Source: an uncultured Clostridia bacterium (GTDB taxonomy: Bacteria > Bacillota > Clostridia > Peptostreptococcales > Anaerovoracaceae). Taken from it: DNA of 50,408 bases. The position numbers and the translations under genes were made by a program. The stretch spans positions 1-50,408 of the forward strand of contig CAKQWJ010000017.1 of NCBI GenBank assembly GCA_934278925.1, in the 5' to 3' direction. A model generated the notes under the pieces. The model made no database searches. It saw nothing but the letters and a program-made list of their open reading frames with translations, and had not been told where the DNA came from. Positions 42,283-50,408 of the stretch are shown one piece after another. Positions within the stretch are counted from its first letter, which is position 1; each line of letters opens with the position of its first letter.

Positions 42283-42832
42283 ATACTTAAAGCGCAACCT
42301 AAAGCCGCGGCGATATACCCATTCGCTGGGGGTGGTAGAAACAGCGACTAAGCTTGCGGAAATATATGGGGCGGATCGGGAAAAGGCTCATCTGGCGGCG
42401 CTGGTGCACGATATTGCTAAGTGCTTGACGTCGGAGGAGAGCAACCGGCTGGTTCGGTTCTACGGGCTCCCGTGGAAGTATTGGAATAACCAGCCGTTGG
42501 CTCATTCCAAATTGGGCGTGGCGCTCTTGCGGGATGAGTTCGGCGTCACCGATGAGGAAGTACTTTCTGCGGTTTCCTATCACACGACGGGAAAAGCAGG
42601 AATGTCGCTCCTGGAAGAGATCATCTACGTGGCCGATGCCATCGAACCGGGTAGGGATTACGAAGATGCTCCAAGGCTTCGTGCTTTGGCCGAGAAAGAT
42701 CTGCATGCCGCATGTTTGGAGGTTCTGGAATTCAGTATTCAGGACTTGAAATCTTCGCACAGAGAAATAGATTCCGACACATTGGAGGCATATACTTATT
42801 TACGTCAAATCATTGGAAACAAGGAGAAATAA
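42251..42832 (+). CDS. yqeK: HD-domain diadenosine tetraphosphatase YqeK
   Basis: 193 residues. Hydrolyses diadenosine tetraphosphate to two ADP. The HD motif set is visible: RRYTHSLGV, ALVHDIAK, AHSKLGV, SYHTTG and YVADAIEPGRDY. The ATG at 42251 overlaps nadD by 32 bases; ATGs at 42266 and 42275 are equally possible starts that would shorten the protein by 5 or 8 residues. None has a strong ribosome site, so the exact start is unsettled. Confidence 0.9.
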   Translation: MESISMELMNEYLKRNLKPRRYTHSLGVVETATKLAEIYGADREKAHLAALVHDIAKCLTSEESNRLVRFYGLPWKYWNNQPLAHSKLGVALLRDEFGVTDEEVLSAVSYHTTGKAGMSLLEEIIYVADAIEPGRDYEDAPRLRALAEKDLHAACLEVLEFSIQDLKSSHREIDSDTLEAYTYLRQIIGNKEK

Positions 42833-43177
42833 ATGGATAATTACAAAGTAGCCAAAGAATTGGCAGAAGTGTTGTCCCAGCGCAAAGCTTCGGATGTAGT
42901 GCTGATTGATATTGCAGAGAAATCTTCTTTTGCAGACTACTTCATCAACTGCACCGCAAGCTCGGAACGTCAGCTGGGCGCCCTGCAGGATAGTGTAGAC
43001 GAGAAAGCGTACGAACTGGGTCTGGAGCAGAAGGGCTTGGAGGGGAAGTCCGGAAACAGCTGGATTCTCGTGGACTACGGTGACATTATAGTAAATATTT
43101 TTACCGCAGAAATGCGGGAACGCTATGCACTGGATAAAATCTGGGGCGATTGCAAAATCGAAAGAATTGAGGACTAA
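42833..43177 (+). CDS. rsfS: Ribosomal silencing factor RsfS
   Basis: 114 residues. Binds protein uL14 on the large subunit and stops subunit joining in starved cells. ASDVVLIDI, SSFADYFINCTASSERQL and the WILVDYGDIIVNIFT segment are family marks. Starts directly after yqeK behind AAGGAGAAATAA. Placed beside relA-cluster genes and just before leuS. Confidence 0.94.
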   Translation: MDNYKVAKELAEVLSQRKASDVVLIDIAEKSSFADYFINCTASSERQLGALQDSVDEKAYELGLEQKGLEGKSGNSWILVDYGDIIVNIFTAEMRERYALDKIWGDCKIERIED

Positions 43178-43182
43178 GGACA

Positions 43183-45660
43183 ATGAAGGAAAAGTACAAT
43201 TTCACAGAAATTGAAAAGAAGTGGCAGGACGTATGGGAAAAAGAAGATGCGTTCAAGACCGTAGAGGATTACGACAAAGAAAAGTATTACGTTTTGGAAA
43301 TGTTTCCATATCCTTCCGGCAAGCTGCACATGGGACATGTGCGGAACTACTCCATCGGAGACGTAATTGCGCGTTTCAAGAGACTGAAGGGATACAATGT
43401 TCTGCATCCGATGGGATGGGATTCCTTTGGACTGCCGGCAGAAAACGCGGCCATTAAGAACGATATTCACCCGGCAATTTGGACGGACAGCAACATTGCG
43501 GAAATGCACCGTCAACTGCAGGGCCTGGGCTTCAGCTACGACTGGGATCGAGAGGTTGCTACTTGTAAGGAAGAGTATTACAAGTGGATGCAGTGGATTT
43601 TCATTCAGTTCTACAATAAGGGACTGGCATATAAGAAGGACAATCCGGTGAACTGGTGTCCAAGCTGCCAGACCGTGTTGGCGAACGAGCAGGTAGTGGA
43701 TGGCTGCTGTGAGCGCTGCCACACACCGGTTACAAAGAAGCGCCTGTCTCAGTGGTATTTGAAGATTACCGATTATGCGGATCGCCTGCTGAAGGATCTG
43801 GACAACATGCCGGGCTGGCCGGAAAAGGTAAAGCTGATGCAGAAGAATTGGATCGGCCGTTCCACCGGTGCGGAAGTGACCTTTGAGATTGAGAATTTCA
43901 GCAAGAAGCTTCAGATTTATACCACTCGTCCGGACACGCTGTTCGGCGTAACCTATATGGTTCTGGCACCGGAGCATCCATTTGTACCGGAACTCACCAA
44001 CGGTACGGAGTATGAAGCTGCAGTAAAAGCATATCAGGAAGAATGTCAGCACAAGTCCGAAATCGAGAGAACTTCTCTGACGAAGGAGAAGACCGGCGTA
44101 TTCACCGGATGTTATGGAATCAACCCGGTAAACGGAAAGAAGGTTCCGATTTTCATCTCCGATTACGTTATGATGGATTACGGAACCGGTGCCATCATGG
44201 CGGTTCCGGCACACGACCAGCGCGACTTTGAGTTTGCGAAGAAATTTGACCTGGATATCGTTCCGGTTGTGGACACCCAGAATCCGGAAATCGACATCAA
44301 TAACCTCACAGAAGCTTTCGTTGCGGAAGGCACCATGATTAACTCCGGAAAGTATACCGGAATGAACAACAAGGAAGCCATTGAGGAGATTACCAAGGAT
44401 CTGGAAGCGGACGGACTGGGCAAAGCTCAGGTGAACTACAAGCTGAGAGATTGGCTGATTTCCCGCCAGCGTTATTGGGGCTGCCCGATTCCGATGGTTT
44501 ATTGCGAAGAGTGCGGATGGGTTCCGGAGAAGGAAGAGAACCTTCCGGTAAAACTTCCGACCGATGTGGAATTCACCGGCAAGGGAGATTCTCCGCTGAA
44601 GACTTCCAAGACATTCGGAGAGACTACCTGCCCATGCTGCGGCAAGAAGGCGGTTCGCGAATTCGATACCATGGATACCTTTGTAGATTCTTCCTGGTAC
44701 TTCCTGAGATATTGCGATGCCCGCAATTCCGAGAAGCCTTTTGATAAGAAAAAGGCGGACTACTGGATGAACGTGGACCAGTACATCGGCGGCGTAGAAC
44801 ACGCTATCCTGCACCTGTTGTACGCTCGTTTCTTCCAGATGGTAATGCACGATCTGGGACTGGTGGATGCGGAAGAACCGTTCGAAAATCTGCTGACCCA
44901 GGGCATGGTTATCAAAGACGGCGCGAAGATGAGCAAATCCCTGGGCAACATCGTCAGCCCGGAAGAAATTCAGGCGAAGTACGGTGCGGATACCGCCAGA
45001 CTGTTCATCCTCTTTGCAGCACCGCCGGAAAAAGAACTGGATTGGAGCGATGCCGGTGTAGAGGGAAGCTACCGTTTCCTGAACCGTGTATATCGTCTGG
45101 TACAGGAATATGTGAACGAAATCCGCGGTGATTTCCGTGGAAGTGAAACCATCACCATTCAGAATGCAGAAGATAAGGCACTGAATTTCCAGCTGAATGC
45201 TACCGTGAAGAAGGTAACGGAAGATGCCGGCGGACGGTTCAGCTTCAACACTGCGATCAGTTCCATCATGGAGCTGGTGAACGCGCTGTATAAATATAAG
45301 CAGGGCGAGGTGAACGTTCCGCTGATGAACGATGCCATTGAAAAGCTGATTCTGATTCTGAACCCGTTTGTTCCGCATATTACAGAAGAGCTGTGGAACG
45401 ACCTGGGTCATGAAGATCGGGTGTATCAGCAGAACTGGCCGGAATTCGACCCGGCTGCATTGGAACTGGAAACCGTTGAGATTATCGTTCAGGTAAACGG
45501 AAAACTGAAGGACAAGATGGCTTTCGAGAAGAATGCAGAGAAGAATGCAATTGAAGAAGCAGCGCTGGCAAGCGAACGCGTGCAGGATGCGATTGCAGGT
45601 AAATCTGTTGTAAAAACCATCGTGGTTCCAAACAAGCTGATTAACTTTGTAGTAAAATAG
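43183..45660 (+). CDS. leuS: Leucine-tRNA ligase
   Basis: 825 residues, bacterial type. The HIGH-type motif is PSGKLHMGHVRNY and the KMSKS motif is KMSKSLGN near residue 585. The editing CP1 domain is inserted after about 225 (TTRPDTLFGVTYMVLAPEH in part, with the threonine-rich TTRPDT). Two CXXC pairs in WCPSCQ/CERCH and in the later CEECG/CPCCG look like zinc sites. GAGGA lies about 10 bases before the ATG. Two tRNA-Leu substrates are encoded in the same window. Confidence 0.97.
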   Translation: MKEKYNFTEIEKKWQDVWEKEDAFKTVEDYDKEKYYVLEMFPYPSGKLHMGHVRNYSIGDVIARFKRLKGYNVLHPMGWDSFGLPAENAAIKNDIHPAIWTDSNIAEMHRQLQGLGFSYDWDREVATCKEEYYKWMQWIFIQFYNKGLAYKKDNPVNWCPSCQTVLANEQVVDGCCERCHTPVTKKRLSQWYLKITDYADRLLKDLDNMPGWPEKVKLMQKNWIGRSTGAEVTFEIENFSKKLQIYTTRPDTLFGVTYMVLAPEHPFVPELTNGTEYEAAVKAYQEECQHKSEIERTSLTKEKTGVFTGCYGINPVNGKKVPIFISDYVMMDYGTGAIMAVPAHDQRDFEFAKKFDLDIVPVVDTQNPEIDINNLTEAFVAEGTMINSGKYTGMNNKEAIEEITKDLEADGLGKAQVNYKLRDWLISRQRYWGCPIPMVYCEECGWVPEKEENLPVKLPTDVEFTGKGDSPLKTSKTFGETTCPCCGKKAVREFDTMDTFVDSSWYFLRYCDARNSEKPFDKKKADYWMNVDQYIGGVEHAILHLLYARFFQMVMHDLGLVDAEEPFENLLTQGMVIKDGAKMSKSLGNIVSPEEIQAKYGADTARLFILFAAPPEKELDWSDAGVEGSYRFLNRVYRLVQEYVNEIRGDFRGSETITIQNAEDKALNFQLNATVKKVTEDAGGRFSFNTAISSIMELVNALYKYKQGEVNVPLMNDAIEKLILILNPFVPHITEELWNDLGHEDRVYQQNWPEFDPAALELETVEIIVQVNGKLKDKMAFEKNAEKNAIEEAALASERVQDAIAGKSVVKTIVVPNKLINFVVK

Positions 45661-45662
45661 AA

Positions 45663-47606
45663 ATGCCTATGAAACAAGAAAAAGATTTACAACTGAATAA
45701 CAAGAAAAAAAATCCGGCCCCCCGGAAGAAGAATTCCGGGGCAGCTGCCGGAAAGGTAAGAAAAGCGTTGAAACCTTCCGACGGAACGGCGAAAAAGAAG
45801 GGGAATAACGCTCCTCAGAATTCGAAACCCCACAAACAGAAGGGGGCAACAAAGCCGGAAAAATCAAAGAAGACCCTTCCGGCAATTCCGTTCCATCAGG
45901 GAAAGAATCGGAACAAGTCCAACGGAAAGAACAACCAGAAGCAGGTTCGTCCGAAGGAATCCTTCCGCATCATCCCGTTGGGCGGTATGAAGGAAATCGG
46001 AAAGAACATCACGTTGATTGAGTATCGGGATGAGATTCTGATTGTGGACTGCGGAATGTCCTTCCCGGAAGATGAGATGTTCGGAATCGACGTGGTTATT
46101 CCGGATTTCACCTATCTGAAGGAAAACATGGAGAAAATCAAGGGATTGATTATCACTCACGGACACGAAGACCACATCGGCGGCGTACCGTATCTGGTAA
46201 AAGAAATTAACGTCCCGGTGTACGCTTCCGGCCTTGCGGCGGGATTGATTCAGCATAAATTAAAGGAAAAGAATCTCACCGCTGACGTGCATGTGATATC
46301 TTCCGGTGATATAATCCATATAGGAAGCTTCATTGTGGAGGCGATTCACACCACCCACAGTATTGCGGATTCTTTTGCATTCTCCATCAAGTGTCCGGCA
46401 GGACATATCGTTCATACCGGAGACTTCAAAGTGGATTACACTCCGCTGGAAGGAAAGCAAATTGATTTGGCCCGTTTTGCAAAGTTGGGTGATGAGGGTG
46501 TGGATGTGCTTCTTTGTGACAGTACCAACGTGCTCCGTCCGGGGTTCACGCCGTCGGAGCGAATCGTAGCGGAATCCATGAACCGAATTTTTGAGGAGAC
46601 GGACAAGCGAATTATCATTGCCACATTCTCCTCGAATATCCATCGGATTAAGCACTTTATGGAAGCGTCCATTCATCATGGCCGTAAAATTGCGGTTTCC
46701 GGTCGTTCCATGGAGAACGTGATGCAGATTGCAAAGGATTTGGGATATATCGACCTGCCGGAATCTGCTTTTGTGGACATCCGGAATATCAACAATATCC
46801 CGGATAGCAACTTGACCATCGTTACAACGGGAAGCCAGGGCGAACCGATGTCCGCACTGACGCGAATGGCCAACGATAATCACCGGGCGGTGAAGCTGAA
46901 GAAGGGCGATGTCGTTGTCTTCTCCTCTTCGCCGATTCCGGGAAACGAGAAGACCATCACCAATGTGGTCAATAAGCTGTATGAGAAGAAAGTTCGGGTG
47001 TACCTGTCGGATTTTGTGGACATTCACGTATCCGGCCACGCCTGCCAGGAAGAGTTGAAATTGATTCACACCCTGGTGCGGCCGAGATATTTCATTCCGG
47101 CCCACGGCGAATACCGTCACCTGAACGAACACGCAAAACTGGCAGAGAGCTTGGGAATGAGCCGAAGCAATATCTTCGTCATGACAAATGGCGATTCGCT
47201 GGTGGTCAAGGGCGGCCGTGCGAAACAGGAGAATGGATACGCCACGGCGGACGATGTTCTGGTGGATGGCTACGGTGTCGGAGACGTCGGTAACGTGGTA
47301 CTCCGGGATCGAAAGCAGCTGTCGGAAGCGGGACTGATTGTGGTATCGGTGGCCATCGATACCTACTCCAAGCAGCTGGCGGCAAACCCGGAACTGATTA
47401 CGCGTGGTTTTATCTACGTCAAGGAGAACGGACCGTTAATCAACGATGCAACCGAAGTGGTCTATGAAACCATCGAACGCTGCCGCAATCGGGACTCTAT
47501 GGACTTGAGTTCATTGAAGTCGGCGATTCGTGACGACCTTCGGGGTTACATTTATAAAAAGACACGGCGGAGTCCGGTAATTCTCCCGGTTATCCTGTAC
47601 GTGTAG
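45663..47606 (+). CDS. rnj: Ribonuclease J with basic N-terminal extension
   Basis: 647 residues. MBL/beta-CASP 5'-3' exo- and endoribonuclease of RNA decay. The catalytic THGHEDHIGG is at about 165-174, with HTTHSIADSF, HTGDFKVD, GSQGEPMSALTRMA and HVSGHA(C)QEE, and the C-terminal dimerisation domain after 480. The core begins near residue 99; before it lies a Lys/Asn/Pro/Gln-rich, probably disordered tail that could bind RNA. The start is ATG 45663 (or 45669), 2 bases after leuS; I see no Shine-Dalgarno, so it may rely on coupling. Confidence 0.94.
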   Translation: MPMKQEKDLQLNNKKKNPAPRKKNSGAAAGKVRKALKPSDGTAKKKGNNAPQNSKPHKQKGATKPEKSKKTLPAIPFHQGKNRNKSNGKNNQKQVRPKESFRIIPLGGMKEIGKNITLIEYRDEILIVDCGMSFPEDEMFGIDVVIPDFTYLKENMEKIKGLIITHGHEDHIGGVPYLVKEINVPVYASGLAAGLIQHKLKEKNLTADVHVISSGDIIHIGSFIVEAIHTTHSIADSFAFSIKCPAGHIVHTGDFKVDYTPLEGKQIDLARFAKLGDEGVDVLLCDSTNVLRPGFTPSERIVAESMNRIFEETDKRIIIATFSSNIHRIKHFMEASIHHGRKIAVSGRSMENVMQIAKDLGYIDLPESAFVDIRNINNIPDSNLTIVTTGSQGEPMSALTRMANDNHRAVKLKKGDVVVFSSSPIPGNEKTITNVVNKLYEKKVRVYLSDFVDIHVSGHACQEELKLIHTLVRPRYFIPAHGEYRHLNEHAKLAESLGMSRSNIFVMTNGDSLVVKGGRAKQENGYATADDVLVDGYGVGDVGNVVLRDRKQLSEAGLIVVSVAIDTYSKQLAANPELITRGFIYVKENGPLINDATEVVYETIERCRNRDSMDLSSLKSAIRDDLRGYIYKKTRRSPVILPVILYV

Positions 47607-47618
47607 AAAGGATCTTCA

Positions 47619-47957
47619 ATGAACGTTTACGAAGAAGCCCATAATCTTGCCCGGGCAATTAAAGAAAGCAACGAATTCAAGGAGTTCGACCGTCTGAAGA
47701 AGGAAGTGGACCAAGATCCGCAGCTCAGCGCAATGCTGAAGGATTTGCAGATGAAGCAAATTCAGCTGCAGACGAAGCAGATGACGGAAGGGAAGCTGGA
47801 TTCGGAACTGATGGGACAGATTCAGTCCATGGTCACCATGCTTACGGCAAAGCCTCAGGCAGCACAGTATCTGCAGGCGGAAGCGAGATTCTCCATCATG
47901 ATGAAGGATGTGAGCGAAATCCTGGCAGATGCCATCAATATTAAGTCAATGTTATAA
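47619..47957 (+). CDS. YlbF/YmcA-family protein
   Basis: 112 residues, all helical. Relatives YlbF and YmcA in Bacillus form the Y-complex that binds RNase Y and affects mRNA processing and development. NVYEEAHNLARAIKESNEFK and a Gln-rich middle helix are seen; there is no cluster-binding Cys. Place directly after RNase J (12 bases, GAAAGGA site) suits an RNA-decay role, but that is inference. Confidence 0.85.
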   Translation: MNVYEEAHNLARAIKESNEFKEFDRLKKEVDQDPQLSAMLKDLQMKQIQLQTKQMTEGKLDSELMGQIQSMVTMLTAKPQAAQYLQAEARFSIMMKDVSEILADAINIKSML

Positions 47958-47995
47958 GTTATTTTTAAAGATTTTAAAGAAAGAGAGAAACAATT

Positions 47996-48556
47996 ATGAT
48001 CAGCGCAGGTGAATTCAGAAAAGGTGTTACTTTTGAAATGAATGGCGAACCACATGTTGTAGTGGATTTCCAGCACGTTAAGCCGGGAAAGGGTGCCGCA
48101 TTTGTTCGTACAAAGTATAAGAACATTCTGACCGGAGCAACCAGAGAAGAAGCATTCAACCCGAACGACAAGTTCCCGAAGGCTCACATCGAGACGAAGC
48201 AGATGCAGTATCTGTACAACGACGGTGAACTGTACTACTTCATGGATCAGGAGACTTACGATCAGATTCCGCTGACCTACGACCTGGTAGAGGATGCCAT
48301 CAAGTATATCCGCGAGAACGATACCGCTACCGTTAAGTTCTACAAGGACAACGCCTTCACTGTAGAAGCTCCGAACTTCGTTGACCTGGAAGTAACCGAA
48401 ACTGAGCCGGGCGTGAAAGGTGATACCGCAACCAACGTTACAAAGGCTGCAACCGTTGAGACCGGCGCCGTAATCCAGGTTCCGATCTTCATCAACGAAG
48501 GCGAGAAGATTCAGATCGACACCAGAACCGGTGATTATCTGGGACGTTCCAAATAG
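47996..48556 (+). CDS. efp: Translation elongation factor P
   Basis: 186 residues, three-domain tRNA-shaped factor that rescues ribosomes stalled at polyproline. The KPGKGAAFVRTK loop carries the modifiable lysine region at about 29-40, and the C-terminus has GEKIQIDTRTGDYLGR. The ribosome site is weak (AGAGAG before the ATG at 47996). Preceded by a 38-bp A+T-rich spacer with no terminator. Confidence 0.97.
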   Translation: MISAGEFRKGVTFEMNGEPHVVVDFQHVKPGKGAAFVRTKYKNILTGATREEAFNPNDKFPKAHIETKQMQYLYNDGELYYFMDQETYDQIPLTYDLVEDAIKYIRENDTATVKFYKDNAFTVEAPNFVDLEVTETEPGVKGDTATNVTKAATVETGAVIQVPIFINEGEKIQIDTRTGDYLGRSK

Positions 48557-48596
48557 TTTATATTTTCCGAATATCGGGTATTAACAAAGGACTATT

Positions 48597-49643
48597 ATGA
48601 AAAAAGCAATCAGAAAAGCAATGGTAATACTGGCGATTATATTTGCGCTGATTATCGGATCCAGCGTGCTCTTGTCCACGTTGAACAAGCCGCTGGACCG
48701 AAGCAACGCAACGCTGATTGACGTCACTGTTGAAGAAGGTGCGACGACTGATGATATCGCCAACGCACTGAAAGATGCAGGGGTCATTCGCAGTACTACC
48801 AGATATAAGATTTGCTCCAAAATCTGGCACTACGACTCCAATTACAAGGCGGGGGTGTATTCCGTCTCGCCGAGTATGACGTGCAGCGATATTGCAAAGG
48901 TCATCGTATCCGGAAAAGAAACCACGAATTCCTTCACAGTTCCGGAGGGCTCCACCATCGAGACGGTGGCGGAGACTCTGGCCAAGGATGGACTGGTAGA
49001 TAAAAAGAAGTTCCTGGAGGCTGCGCAGAATTCCGACGCCTACAGCGATTTCGATTTCCTGAAAGATGCCCAGAAGGGGAAGAATCATCTGGAAGGATAT
49101 CTTTTCCCGAGCACCTATCAGATTGCACCGAAAGCGGATGAAGAGCAGATTATTACAACCATGCTGAATCAATTCGATACTGTTTTTACAGACGAATACA
49201 AAGCCCGGGCGAAAAAGCTGGGGTATACCGAGAATCAGATTATCATCATCGCTTCCATCATTGAAAAGGAAGCGCAGGTGGATAAGGATCGCCCGAAGAT
49301 TGCCAGCGTCATCTACAATCGATTGGATGACGGCATGAATTTGCAGATGTGCTCCACGGTGCAGTATATTCTGGGAAAAGCGAAACCGGTGCTATCCGTG
49401 GCGGACACGAAGATTGATTCTCCGTACAACACCTATATTCACTCCGGCTTGCCGAAGGGACCGATTTGTTCTCCGGGAGAGGCATCTATTAAGGCGGCTC
49501 TGTATCCGGCAAAAACGGACTACATGTATTTCGTGGTAAGCGAAAAGCTGGACGGTTCTCACAATTTCAGCAAATCCTACTCGAAATTCGAGAAAGATAC
49601 CCGGGCATATGAGAAGGCTCTGGCAAAGGAAAACAAGAAATAG
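48597..49643 (+). CDS. mltG: Endolytic murein transglycosylase MltG
   Basis: 348 residues. Cuts nascent glycan strands in the periplasm-side cell wall, setting their length. One N-terminal membrane helix (about 8-27), a LysM-like domain, then the YceG core with SIIEKEAQ, where Glu223 is the expected catalytic residue, VIYNRLDDGMNLQMCSTVQY in part, and SPYNTYIHSGLPKGPI. AAAGGA lies before ATG 48597. Followed 18 bases on by trmR, the order seen in Bacillus (yrrL-yrrM). Confidence 0.94.
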   Translation: MKKAIRKAMVILAIIFALIIGSSVLLSTLNKPLDRSNATLIDVTVEEGATTDDIANALKDAGVIRSTTRYKICSKIWHYDSNYKAGVYSVSPSMTCSDIAKVIVSGKETTNSFTVPEGSTIETVAETLAKDGLVDKKKFLEAAQNSDAYSDFDFLKDAQKGKNHLEGYLFPSTYQIAPKADEEQIITTMLNQFDTVFTDEYKARAKKLGYTENQIIIIASIIEKEAQVDKDRPKIASVIYNRLDDGMNLQMCSTVQYILGKAKPVLSVADTKIDSPYNTYIHSGLPKGPICSPGEASIKAALYPAKTDYMYFVVSEKLDGSHNFSKSYSKFEKDTRAYEKALAKENKK

Positions 49644-49661
49644 AAGGAGCCGAATTTTCAT

Positions 49662-50363
49662 ATGAACATTACCAATGAGAAAGTAACAGACTACATCGTG
49701 TCATTCTACCAACCGTGGAATGACACGATGGGAAAGTTGCGGGAGCAGAGCGAAGCGGATCAGATTCCATTGATTCTAAAAGAAACGGAGATGTTGTTTC
49801 GCACGCTTTTGCCCCTGAGACCCGTCCATCGAGTGCTGGAAATCGGCACCGCGTACGGGTATTCTTCCATATTTTTTGCACACCTCCTTCCGGATAGCCA
49901 TATCACCACGGTGGAGCTTTCGGATACCAATTATCAGGTGGCAGTGGATAATATATGGGAGCAGGGGCTGACAGACCGAATTCAGGTGATTCACGGCGAT
50001 GGCTCGGTTGTGCTGGATGAACTGATTCAGAATGCCGAAGCCGGAAATACGGAACCCTTCGATCTTATTTTTATCGACGCAGCGAAGAGCCATTATATGG
50101 AGTTTTTCGAAAAGGCAGAGAAGCTGTGCAGCAAGAATGCACTGATTGTCTGCGACAATATTTTGATGAAGGCTTTTCTGGTGGACTTATCTTTAGACCG
50201 GAAGCGCCGTCATCGAACCAGCGTAAAAAGAATGAATGAGTTTTTGGAATACGTTCACAGCCGGAAGGATTTAGAGGTGTCCTTGCTGAGTTGTGGCGAT
50301 GGATTGTTGTTAATTAAAGAGAATAAAAAATACGCCGATTGTAAAATCAACTTGAACATGTAA
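49662..50363 (+). CDS. trmR: tRNA 5-hydroxyuridine O-methyltransferase TrmR (YrrM)
   Basis: 233 residues, SAM-dependent O-methyltransferase of the YrrM/catechol-OMT-like group. The Bacillus member makes 5-methoxyuridine at wobble position 34. Motifs: VLEIGTAYGYSS (SAM), TVELSD, DLIFIDAAKSHY and a metal-binding DN at IVCDNIL. GAAGGAG precedes the ATG. Neighbour mltG supports TrmR over other O-methyltransferases. A collagenase-like U32 peptidase pair often follows in Bacillota, which would lie past the window. Confidence 0.85.
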   Translation: MNITNEKVTDYIVSFYQPWNDTMGKLREQSEADQIPLILKETEMLFRTLLPLRPVHRVLEIGTAYGYSSIFFAHLLPDSHITTVELSDTNYQVAVDNIWEQGLTDRIQVIHGDGSVVLDELIQNAEAGNTEPFDLIFIDAAKSHYMEFFEKAEKLCSKNALIVCDNILMKAFLVDLSLDRKRRHRTSVKRMNEFLEYVHSRKDLEVSLLSCGDGLLLIKENKKYADCKINLNM

Positions 50364-50368
50364 TAAAA

Positions 50369-50398
50369 TTGAAATCCATAGAGACTCTTTAGTAGAAT
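50369..50398 (+). promoter_or_regulatory. Possible promoter at the window end
   Basis: -35 TTGAAA (50369-50374), 18-bp spacer, -10 TAGAAT (50393-50398), for a gene that would lie outside. No terminator is visible after trmR. Confidence 0.4.
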
Positions 50399-50408
50399 GT
50401 ATGTGACC

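Noticed and set aside
43174..45411. A 745-codon open frame on the minus strand
   Set aside because: Exact shadow of leuS, whose motifs are complete. Low-complexity, Leu/His/Arg/Gln-rich translation with no domain.

Overview
The window looks like chromosomal core DNA of an anaerobic Bacillota, most likely class Clostridia. The evidence is a thi operon with radical-SAM ThiH behind a TPP riboswitch, the dut-dgt-dnaG-rpoD-trmK run, HemZ, NiaR, RNase J, fused SecDF, a very long 2-hydroxyacyl-CoA dehydratase activase-type protein, strong Shine-Dalgarno sites and TTGACA/TATAAT-type promoters. I cannot name the genus. G+C looks close to half by eye, with heavy use of CCG (Pro) and GGA (Gly) codons. 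The first gene is more A+T-rich than the rest. Almost every gene is on the + strand; the only clear exception is niaR.

Layout. 1-1241: a HigA-type helix-turn-helix protein fused to an ImmA/IrrE zinc-peptidase-like domain, possibly acquired. 1277-8787: a TPP-riboswitch-controlled operon, thiC-thiS-thiG-thiH-tenI-like-thiF, making the thiamin pyrimidine and thiazole halves. Its last gene encodes an unexplained AAA+ ATPase with a C-terminal RyR (ryanodine-receptor repeat) domain, and a terminator follows it. 8806-11398: niaR (minus strand) divergent from a Na/Pi-cotransporter-family protein. 11466-13963: serine acetyltransferase, then an NCS2 purine permease. 14050-20838: a tight operon of an unknown acidic protein, dut, dgt, dnaG, rpoD, trmK and a YkvI-like membrane protein. 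20869-21275: RNase P RNA and its terminator. 21279-25601: the 1440-residue activase/dehydratase-type protein. 25636-26650: yebC, then a candidate 6S RNA. 26751-31235: a P1-family peptidase with a Pro/Glu-rich insert, polA and coaE. 31242-31555: two tRNA-Leu genes, each with its own promoter. 31582-34426: yajC and secDF. 34452-47957: a compressed run of relA, an MBL hydrolase, hemZ, hisS, aspS, nadD, yqeK, rsfS, leuS, rnj and ylbF, with many overlapping starts and stops. 47996-50363: efp, mltG and trmR.

Most of the window is housekeeping: cofactor synthesis, replication and transcription initiation, RNA processing, tRNA charging, stringent response and protein export. The best candidates for something undescribed are the AAA+/RyR protein that closes the thiamin operon, the HTH-ImmA fusion, the P1 peptidase with a low-complexity insert at its predicted self-cleavage junction, and the unknown protein that heads the replication/transcription operon. 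I saw no CRISPR array, insertion sequence, rRNA or prophage. All family calls rest on motifs read by eye; no search was run.
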